DNA from: Pieris napi
Lineage: Eukaryota > Arthropoda > Insecta > Lepidoptera > Pieridae
NCBI RefSeq assembly: GCF_905475465.1
Contig: NC_062237.1
Span: 11,208,501-11,272,500 of the forward strand
Reading direction: 5' to 3'
DNA length: 64,000 nucleotides
The translations under genes were made by a program, and so were the position numbers. Below the pieces are notes generated by a model. That model saw only the letters and a list, made by a program, of their open reading frames with translations, was not told the DNA's origin and made no database searches. Below, piece after piece: positions 24,501 to 36,500 of this stretch (position 1 is the stretch's first letter; each line of letters begins with the position of its first letter).

Positions 24501-27500
24501 TAGCGACCCGCCCCGGCTTCGCACGGATGCAATGCTGATGCTAAATTCAAAGTGCTATAAAGTATAGGGAGAACCGCGGCCTCCGACGCGCTGCGTCCCG
24601 CAATTTTTAAATTTGTAATATCTTCGAAATATTCATTTATATGATATGCTGTAAAGGGCCATATAGATCTATATTAAATGAACAATGTATTCAAAGGTAT
24701 TTAATTGGTTAAGGATTAATGCTGTATTGGTTAAAATCGCTTCGAAAATTAGCCATTATTTGTCGTAAAAAGTAAATGACAAAAAAAGTTATTGTGGGTT
24801 ATCCATAAGAGATAGACATATACCATCACGGACTTTTCTGTAGACCTTTTCAATGTGTACAATACTTAGTACATTATTTTGATAAAACTCGTAGGGTTCA
24901 GCCTGCGTTTGCAATGTAAGCGGAAAAAATGTAATTATTTACGACATCACATTAGAAACCTCAAAGATAACAGTACTTCTTCACTATTTAATGGATATTA
25001 TTATACATATAAACCTTCCTCTTGAATCACTCTATCTATTAAAAAAAACCGCATCAAAATCCGTTGTGTAGTTTCAAAGATTTAAGTATACAAAGGGACA
25101 TAGGGACAGAGAAAGCGACTTTGTTTTATACTATGTAGTGATGAAGCCAAATATTTTGACACGAATCGACCCACTGAAAATACAACATTGAATTTATTTT
25201 TGAAAAAACAACTATTGTTCACAGGTTTTTCTAAAACGTGCCATGTGCTGTCACAGCTAGTCACGATTTTTGTCTTAAGCCGGGTCCAGACGAGTGTAAC
25301 GTGTAATGTAAGATTACGTGTAATTTAGCATCAACAGTGTGGACGGCACACGAACTCAAAGCGAATTGTGAACGCGAAAATATTTCAAAAGCTGTTTCCA
25401 CTCAGTTGCTACGAACATGCCGAATAGGAAGGTCGTGATAGCTGGTGCGGCTTTTATTTTCATGTATTTACTAACTGAAGACCGCAAAAGTCGGAAGCGT
25501 CGATGGTGGAAAACTAATTTTTATAAAAGAAGATCTTCTTTCAAGCAAGCAAACTAATCATTTTGTTTTTGCATTCTTCTACATCTCTTTCCAACGAATG
25601 AGCAATATCACTCCAAGCATCGTGTTTCAGATTTTTTTAATAATATTGCGGGTTTTTTGGATCCCAAATAACAGGTTTTTCTTGATACAAACTAATAAGT
25701 TCAAGCGATTGTTCGTCACTCCACATCTTGAACGTACATACGACACAACCGTCACGAACGCCGTCCAAACGAGCACTGCGAACGTCTTTGTGTTCGCGCT
25801 AAAAACCGACAGCCGATGGATCAACCCCGAGCGCCGCGCGAGCGTTACATGTAATGCTCGTAGTGCCGTCCACACGTAGAATTCGTGTTACATTACACGG
25901 TGGATTACATTACACGTTACACTCGTCTGGACCCGGCTTTAAACAAAACAATTACATAACAATTTATCGAATAAAAACAATTGGTTTCCCGTGAATAAAT
26001 ATAAAGATATAAAGCATTGTTATTACGTACTAAGACTTCGACTCGTTACACAGAGCATACAAATTACTTTTAATGTAATTATTATTATTCGTTTTATTTA
26101 TAGCATAAAATCATCATGGAAATAAAATAGTTAGTGCTCCATCCTGATATAAATGTAAATAACACTTATAATTAACTAGCTGGCCTGGCGAACATCGTAC
26201 CGCCTAACAGTCGATTCTTTATTTTTTTTTAATACTTATTCTGCTATTCGGGACACCGGTCTAGCTAGTAAGATAAGAAAAAGAAAGTTCATAAGACAAA
26301 AAAATATACATTATGTCAAAAAATAAAAAAGTACCTTCCCGGAACCCCTCCACTAACACTTGAACTTTATGATATGGTATTAAAGTTCAAATTGCCTTTA
26401 AATATTATTACGAATATTTTGTATGGGAATATAGAAAATTGTTTTTAGACGTTTCCATTCAATTTTTCTTTATTTTTCTCTCCGTAAGAACCATCCTCGT
26501 ACTTCAAGGAATATTATAAAAAAAGAATCAGACAAATCGGTCAAGCCGTTTTCATGTTATGTCGTGACAACGGAAAACGGGTTTCATTTTTATACATATA
26601 GATTATTATTCGTTTTATTTATAGCATAAAATCATCATGGAAATAAAACAGTTAGTGCTCCATCCTGATATAAATGTAAATAACACTTATAATTAATTAC
26701 ACTTGCCACCTACAGACTTTATCCATAAAAAGTAAGTAATTTTAGCTCTTTTGTCTCTTTCTGTCAAATTGTGGTTACGCTTCGATGAATCAAGGCAGAT
26801 AGCAGTTTTCTTACAGTTAAAACAGTATAATAATACTGATTTATTAATTGTATCTATACTTAGACATGGAATTGTAGTTTAGGGAAATTCAGTCGAAGTA
26901 AATAGGGTGTTTAAGGCTCAAAAATAATGTAGTGGAGCAAACTATCTTGATAGTTGACCTTGACCTTTGTTTAATAAGGTCATATTTGAAATGTTCGATC
27001 ACGAAAACATAAATATTTTTATATTAACCGGAAAAAATCTGTCGAAGTTGACATGGGTAGAAATTGGCTGTGCCAAAAATTAATTTGGAATTGTATAGGA
27101 AAAACACCTTTTGTATGGCAATCAGGATTTATAATAATTTACCAAAAACCTTAAAAGATCTTCCTACTAGAGTTTTTAAAAATCGACTAATGTACTACTT
27201 TTGGAAAAAGTTATTATTCCATTAATTATTATTTACGTGAAATAATATCACTTAAAATGTATGTAAAATTTCTTCTAAGACAAATTTACACGCCATTATG
27301 TGTGGCAGAATATACGAACTTTAGATTGTACTACTAAACATTTTTGTATCATATTCTTGCAAGTTAATTATAATTATTATGAATAAATTAAGTTCAAATT
27401 AATATTAAGATTTTCTGATTGTATTCTTATAGCAGTCCTAATTAAAAATAAAGCTTAGGCAAGGTCTAAGACTTTTAAACCGCAACAATAATTATTGTTT

Positions 27501-30500
27501 AACCTTTATATCATCTTCAAAAAAAATCTGTACAAAGCTTAGAACAAAAACTACTGGTACGATTTTAAAAATTATTTCACCTTTAGACATTATCCAAAAA
27601 TAAAATAAATCAGTGGCGCTACAACCGGTTTAGGTCTTGGCCTCAGATTTCTAAATCTGTTTCATGATCATTCTTTTTAATCTAATAGGCAAGTAGGTTA
27701 TCAGCCTCCTGTGTCTGACACATGCCATCGACTTTTTAGGTCGACTTTATGGTCTTCGGTTTCCACATGATGTTTTCCTTCACCACTCGAGCGAATGTTA
27801 AATGTGCACATAGAAAGAAAGTCCATTGGTGCACAGCCGGGGATCGAACCTACGACCTCAGGGATGAGAGTCGCACGCTGAAGCCACTAGGCCAACACTG
27901 CAGCGCTTAAATTTTCAAAAGTATTCAATAAATTCCCGGTTGCAGTAGGCAGGAGTTAAATTCGCTTTGATAGAAACAGTTTTTGGTATTTTCCTAATTT
28001 CCAAAACAAACTTTCTCCCACCAAACACTAACCAGTTCGCATGCCAAATTGGAAGATAATCTTAGAGTACCTGGAAGTCTTCAACTTTATCAACAACAGA
28101 CATTCGTTGATTTAAAGCTTTAAATGTGTTTGTATAAAAGCATATGCGTCGTAGGTACTCGTTTATAAATGCATGATTTTATTTTAAGATATATATCCTA
28201 TAACATTTTTGTTCGTGCCATTGTAGTTAAACACTGCAAAATACTACCCATAACAGAAAGAGTAAATAAATGTTTTCTTTTTCGCTTTTTTCGAGATGAC
28301 ATACGACGAGTTGAGAATAACCTACAGACCCGAGCTGTCACTCAAGTTCGGCTCTATACATCGAGAGCAAACAATGTCTATGCCTAGAGGACGTTGAGGT
28401 ATTTGCTAACGCTGCTAAAGGCCGATTTACATTATCTTAGTGTTTAGGAGAGCGCTTTAGGATAGTACTTTAGTTGAAACATGTAAACGCTACTTGCTTT
28501 AGTAAACGCTACGCTAAAGAACTTGCCTTTCAAGTTGTACTAAAGCACTCTCCTAAACACTAAGATAATGTAAATCGGCCTTAATATTTATGGACTACCC
28601 AGTCAGTTGTTAGATAGCCAGTCAGTTGTACCTAACCAACATAAAAAGTAAGTTGAAAAACTGGTTTTATATCCATTTGTGATGCTCCTAAACAAGACTG
28701 CTACGGTTACATTAATATAAATACAGTGGTTTTCTAATGTAATATATCATGATTTTATGATATTACTCTGAAAAATTAATAAATAAAAAAGTGGACTAAT
28801 GATCTAACGTATTACGTATCCGTACCTATATTTCATCAAAAGGCTTAAATGGAGATGGACACCTGCTCAGAGGCCAGAGAGCAAAATGGTCGAAAAAAGT
28901 CACCCAATGGACACCTCGCTACAACACCAAGCGAAAGAGAGGAAGACCAGGTGCGCGGTGGGCTGATGACTTTAAAAAAGCCACTGGTCCTCTGTGGCAA
29001 AGACTTGCCAGGGATAGAAGGCACTGGAAACAGCTGGAGGAGGACAAGCTGGCTGTACAAGAGGACAGTTGTGCAACAAAACCTTCGAACTTTTTTTTAT
29101 ATACATTTATATTTTGTTTTCTTGTATTAGTTGAAACTTGAATCTTGAAACGTATGTTTCATATAATCTCATTCATTTTGATTAAGATATTAGTTCAATA
29201 CTACCCTGACCAAACTCAATACTGAATCATTAATTAACCCAATTGACTGGAATTGAACTCTTTTAATTCCCATACTTATCACATCCGAATCCAATTCCCA
29301 AAAGATCTTTAAATATATATTGATAAATTGAGACTGCTCTATGGAAATTCTATCCTATAGTCTCTCTAGTTCATCCTCTAGTCAATATCTATCATTAGAT
29401 CTACGCGTGATCGTAAATCAGGAGCTATTATTCTCTTAAGAATTTAAAGGCTTTCAATTCGCTTTACGCATTGCTTGTAAGGACGCAAGTTAAAGCACAA
29501 ATTACGGGCTTGCCATTATTGTAAAGAGCACAAGGAAATTGTTAAAATTGGCTCAACATGATAAATTGATGTTCGTAATTTTAATATTGACATGATACCA
29601 ACGCAATAGGGGTTGTGTGAGAATAATAAGTTGTATGGCAATTTTCCTTATGATAAAATATTATGAAATTACTTGATATACTCCGACGTTTTCAGTGGTG
29701 TTCATATTTGAACATTGACAGCTGACAATTAACAGCTGAAGGTGCGAGATACCCCTACAGCTCACGAGAGAAGTTTTACAAGAAACAAACAGAAATAAAT
29801 AGGAAATAAGTAGGAAATAGCGATAAAAAAATCCGAACTCGTCACCGATCGACCCGCTAGTTCCGCGGGTTACGAATTTTGTATTTAAAGTTTAAAATCG
29901 GCGTTGAAACACCCTATATTGAAGATGTTGTTTTATAAACAAATCAGATTTGAATATTGCTGTCTTCTAATTTCTTGCTTCATGTCAAAGTGGCGAAGCC
30001 TCCTTCAAGCCCTTGATTATTGTGGTGAGCCTGCCCCATAGCTTTGAGAAAATTCCACCACTTTGAACTTTGCAGACATCCCGCACTAATTTTTATATTC
30101 ACTATGTGCTAGGGTACAACTGTAGGACTCAGTAGCGTTCTTAATTCTCACCCTCTATTTAGTTACCAAGTGCACCTTGCTAATACATACACAACATATA
30201 CTTTACAGATATTACTGACACTTAATACTTATAAATTTAAACACTCATCTCACAGTCCACTGGCTGGCAAGCTGCACAAGTCGCATTAAAGACTCTTTAT
30301 AGTTTATTTATTTACAGCACATAGTCCAAAGGTTAACTAAACATCTTATAAAACTATACACTATACCATTAAGAAATAACAAATTGATCTTGATCCCACC
30401 AGCGGGTGACAATCCCAAAGTGTTGTAAATTGTAACACTGATGACATCCTTAGGCTGAAGTCCGATGCTAAAATTATTATTGCTTATAATTTAAGGCTTT

Positions 30501-33500
30501 TTGTTAAGCAGTTATTTGATTTGCTTACGAGGATTCTTATTGAGTAAAAGACGGTATCTTTTTATAGAACAGGGGGCAAACAGGCAAGAGGCCGCCGCCA
30601 ATAGACACTTACAATGCCAGAGGACTCGCATTTTCATTGCCGACTTTTTATGGGTAGGTACGCTCCGTTCTTGAAGGATCCTGAGTCGAATTGGTTCGGA
30701 AATCCTTCAATGGGCAGTTGTTGGCTCAGTGGTTTTAGGGTCGTAGGTAGGTAATGCACCATTGGAGTTTCTTTCAATTTAACATCCCTTCGAACGGTGA
30801 AGGAAAACATCGTGAGGAAACCTTGCCTTAGACCCAAGAAGAAGACGGCGTGTGTCAGGCACAGGATCACCTACTTGCCTATTAGATTGATGAATGATCA
30901 TGAAACACATACAGAAATCTGAGGACCAGACCTAAAAACCATGTACTGCCACTCATTTTTATTTTTATTATTTATAGACTATAAAGATATCAACTTATAA
31001 TTCGCAATCATTTTGTTCTCTGCAGCACTAGAATTGTTTAGGTATGACGTATGCTAGGTGAATAAAAACGGGAAGGAAATCTCATTGCACTATCACAACA
31101 AAACTGCGCGTTACGTTATTAATGTATGTCATTAACAATAATGATACTTAATTATACATATATGGGCTTGAAAGGATTCTAAAAACCATTTAAGATTATT
31201 TACTAGTGACTCAAAAACCTATTCAAATTGTTATTTTTCTTGTGGTATTTACCAAATCATATTAATTATTCATAATTTCTAGAACTCGCCAAAACGCTTC
31301 TTTATGCAAAATGATGGCGCATGCCGCATGACGTACGATTCCGAGTATACTCGTAAACAAACTTCAAGTTTTTTACGTATTATCATTTATAGTGTCTAAT
31401 AGCAAATAAGGGTATATGATGATCTTGATTGGCCGATGTAAAAGGCCCTTGCTGTGCCAAGGGAGCGTTCAAGTATTACGTCACGCAATTTTTGAAGATT
31501 ATTGACCCCCCCCCATGTAATGCGCCGTAACGTTTTTCTGTACCCAAGTATAGTAAAACGTTTCGTGACCGCCCAGTGACTCTTTATACCTAAAAGTTAC
31601 CATTACGTGGTGTAAAGTACTGGAAAGTCGAAAATAATATTAAAAATAACGCGTAATTCAATCCCCGCCCCGCATTGTAACGTTTAACAAAAGGACCCCC
31701 CCTCCCAAAATTAGTTACGTAATACTTGAACGCTCCCCAAAGTCCATTCTACATCATTCGTGGGCGTAGTGGACCGTGATATTAACGGCTGATCGCGTGG
31801 CTGGATGCGGACAAGGCTACACTGTTACCGTGTCCTGCCTCGGGCGATTGCTGGTGGCGCCGTGGGGTTTTAGTAGGTATGCACAACAGCAAGTCCTTCA
31901 TAACCCTTCCCCACCAGGTCAACCGTGCCGCGGAAGGGTATGCGTAACGCATTTCCCCCCATATAATATGATGATCTTAGAATTAAACTCAGAGTCGAAA
32001 ATTCGCCAACCGTGACTACCGTAAGTCGTAGTTCGTGCTCAGTCGGACGTTGTTGGAACATTCCCTGTCGCATTATCAGGAATACGCTTTTCGTATAAAA
32101 TATTTAGTCATACATTCCCGAAGAGACCACCGATCTCCTCTACAGTCCTGACATATCTATCGCTTCTGCTACTTCCATGACATGCATGAAAAAAATAAGA
32201 GTTCGTCTCTTCCGTTCCACTCCCTTGATTTGAGAACTGGCAGTAAATTTGAAATTAGTAGAAGCACTTAATGTTTTCTTTTTTGACGTTCATAAGTTTA
32301 CATTGTGTTACCCATATGAATAAATGATTTTGACTTTGATTTTGACATGGGTCAAAGAGTACTTTAGACCTGTCCCTTCTCTAGTACGTCTTGGATTTGT
32401 TCCAGGTGTAGGACAAGGCATATGCGACACGACTTCACTATTCACGGTTGATTAAAAATATGGCTTATTGTTATTTAATACATTCGGCATTATACGCATT
32501 AGTTTTGTCTTATCTGGGCATTTTCTGTTAAAAATGGTAACCATGGTAACTTCTTATCCTAAATCCCTTTTAATCCGATATAAGTAACAAAATACGTAAT
32601 TGCTTGCTGGATGAAACAGCACATTTTGAGGATGAAATAAATACTTATTATGAAGATATGTTTTAATGATTTATACTTGACTTGACAACCAATAAAAAAC
32701 GAACAAGTGCAAATGTAATAAGGAAAAAATGCAAACAAAACAATATGTATATACCTTTGCTCTACTCAGATGACGTACTGATGTTTTATTCTCACGAATA
32801 TCTTAGCATAATTGGGCTGGAAGTTTAATAAACATGAAGACAGAAATTAAGCAGCTTCTAAATATACTCTCTAACAACGTACTTGCACGCCTCTGGCAGT
32901 GCTCTACTCTCGACATGTCAAAAAACCCAGTCTTTCGAAACTTGAATGACTTTTTTCTCACTAATATAACACTTAGGATAATATGAGTGCACTAAAATCG
33001 AGTTAAATAATCTATCAAGCACAAATGGTATTTTTTATGAACAATTATTTTGTTTAACATAGTAAATAATAACATTAAAATCAATCATTCTTGGACGTCC
33101 GTCAGTCTGTGTTTATGGATCCATGTATGTGGCAGAGAAATTGGTCGAAAAATTTATCGTACCAGAATACTTTTTTTCTTATTATATAAAGTTATACTCT
33201 GGGCTGATTCCTAGTTAATATTAGCGTTCTAAGTACTGTCGTTTAATAATAATTTGTAAAAAACTAAAATACGACTGTGTATTTTCCTCACCTTAGAGTT
33301 ATGGCGCCACTATATATTTATATAAATTAAATAATATAATTGGTTTTTTTTTCAATCATTCATTTTTTTTGTTATTTTGTTTTAAAAAATTTGAGTTTTT
33401 GTTTTAGAATTTTAAATGTGAATGACCGCTATGAGGCGTGCACTTTTGGATTTTCCAAATTATTTTAAAAATAACAGCAATGTTGGAGGTCTTTTACTCT

Positions 33501-36500
33501 GTCCCTTTTTTTAAATAGGCGATAAGGTCTATGCTCCACTCTTTTTGGGTGCCGGGTTCTTTACGATAGTATCGTCATCGAATCGTTAGAAATTCATTAA
33601 TTAAACATTATTATACATTCTAGAACGGCCAAGCTTCGAATGGCCCTATCTATGATTTTAAGATAATAGCATAGAGGCTAATACAACTCTGCCTTGCGAT
33701 TCTGTAACTCACTTTTCGAGTTATAAGTGATAAGGAGGGAGTTTGTAGTTTATTGTTTACCAGAATGCCAAATCGTAAAATGACTGCTTTACGACTGATT
33801 TGAGCGCCACCGCCGCTGCGAAAACCGCTGTGTGACGAACTCACAAAGTAAACATTTCGACAAAAGTAAATATTTACTTGCTAGCGGGGAAAAACTGGAT
33901 GAATGTTGCTCAAGGCAAAGAGAAATGGAAAAATATGGAGGAGGCTTTAACCCTGAAAGTGGCCTAGACCACTAAAAAATAAAAAATAAATCTAACTTAA
34001 AAAATTTTAAACTTATACTAACACTACTAATATTAAGGAATGCAAACTTACCAATTGCTGTTTGGATTAATAAATCTTTAAATAATGATAAACATTGAGA
34101 CGGCCTGGCAAAATTGTGTAAGCTGATTAAGACAGAAAACATGTTCAATAAATATGTTGTATGTTTTCTATAGCTAAGTATAAATTTTGTTGTTTAGTAT
34201 CTTTCCTAGCCGAGATCATTAACAGCATTTAAAAGGGAATTAAAAAGTCCAAGGACAAGATTCTCGGAAATTATCTGTTTCCAATATTTCTTTAACATTC
34301 ATGTTTATTTCTACATTAATAAAATCATTTTATACGTATATGATTCTTGGAAATTAAAAACTTACGAAAACAAAATACGAATTTTAGGTAATAGTAGTAG
34401 ACTTTTTTTTAGAACAGGGGGCAAACGGGCAGGAGGCTCATCTGATGTTAAGTGATACCGCCCATACTCTTAATGCCAGAGGGTACGCAAGTGCGTTGAC
34501 GGCCTTATAACTAGATTTCATCAAACTCCAATAAATATGCAATCAATGATTTTAATATGTTAATGATTCTTTAAAGGCATTAAAAGCACCACTGTTAGTT
34601 TTGTCATCGTCATTTTTAATATTTTTAGCATTTCACTAAAAGGAAAATTTTCAAAGCCAGTTACTCAGTATTTTCAGAAATCTTATCAACCTATATCAAT
34701 TATTTATTCCGATAGTTAATAGCGAGATAAGAACTTTAACGCTAAAAGCTTTGCACCTTGTAGTGTATATTTCATTACTGGGTTTGTTTAGAGCAGATTA
34801 AAATCTGTCAAGAGCATTTAAGTCTAGATAAAAACTAGACAAACTAAATTGAATATTAACGGTACTGGCTGAATATCTTCTAGCTGTGATTTAATTATTA
34901 AAACAGGCTTCAGGTCAATACTATAGATTTATGTTTTGCCTGCTATTTACATGTTGGTACAATTTGTCTGGCTGGCGATAGTGTTCATTTTCAAAGGAAA
35001 AACAATTCCGATAGTTTTTGAACACTCAAACATTTTTGTTGTCTGTTTTAACGTAACCCTATATGGTTTATGATAAGATAAGCAACGTGGCATGAAATTA
35101 ATATGTTATCGATTCCAAAAACACTTTTTTGATAAATAGGCACATACTAAAACTTATTCTAAAATAAAAAATAAAAATGTGTGCGTGTACTAGTGTACAC
35201 AGTACACACGTTAGAAGTGAAACTTCTTTATGACCTTATTTTTCGAAAAATGATCTATATGCAACTTTACAGAAATTGGTTATATAAAGTTAAATTTGAT
35301 AGTTTATCAAAAGACTTTTATTATCATAGACAGGAATACAAATAATACAATTATTTCATTTTACCTTATTACCACTAAGATTATTACATTATTTCATAAA
35401 TTGTAATAGAATTTTTAGTATCATAGTTATCGTTATTATAAATTTTTGTTATTATTAATGGCTTAGAATCTCTTCGAATCAACCGTGGTAGGGATAAGTA
35501 AAAGACGCGCGTAACGGTCAAATGTGACGCGTAACCGTAACATGTGACGCGTAACCGAAAAATGTTACACTAAATTTTTTTCCAACCCCGATAAAGAAGT
35601 TTCACTTCAAAAAAAAAAATCAGTGGCGCTACAACCTTTTTAGGTCTCAGATTTTTGTATCTGTTTCATGTTTATTTGTTAATCTAATAGGCAAGTAGGT
35701 GGACGCCGTCGACTCTTTGAATCTAAGATCGGTTTCCTCACGATGTCTACCTTCAGCGCTCGTGCGAATGCTAAATGCGCACATAGAAAGAAAGTCCATT
35801 GGTGCACAGCCGGGGAACCAACGACCTCAGGGATGAGTCAGGCGCTGAAGCCACTAGGCCAACACTGCTCTTATTGTAAAATATTTGTTGTAGAGCACGT
35901 AGCACGAGGCAAACACATTTCTGATTTGAGAACCGTTTAAGCAAAAAATACCTGTCTCAATCATCATCAATATAAGGATGTGGTGGAGATAAAGTAGTTC
36001 AATTGAATACCTATGCAATTGTAATGATTTTTAGTAGATTTTGTCAAAGTAAAAGATTGTATTGAAATATTATTTAACCTAGAATACTACTAGTAATACT
36101 AAATTTTTTCACGGTAATCATCACGGTTCCTTAATCTTGGTATCGTCTCTTGGTTAATAAAGTATTGGCGATAACCCAAAGCTTCTCGTGTCTCAATGAA
36201 TTAACCGTGGCCTACAGCTGTTTACTAGATATCAAAAATACGATTTTATGATTCTTTATAACTTTAAATTTGCATTTTTGTGATAGCGGGAGTTACGTAA
36301 CCTAATGTTAATTAAATTACACATATATATATTTTTGTTACTAATTAGAAGCGTAAACAAAATGTAAACAATCATCACACTTGAAGCCCTTTAGTTTTTA
36401 CCACCCTTATCCATTGTATTTTAACATTCTATGTTACGATAATGTCCAAAAACATAAGTGTCTTTTAGATTTATTAACCCTTAGATACGTTTGTTTAGCG

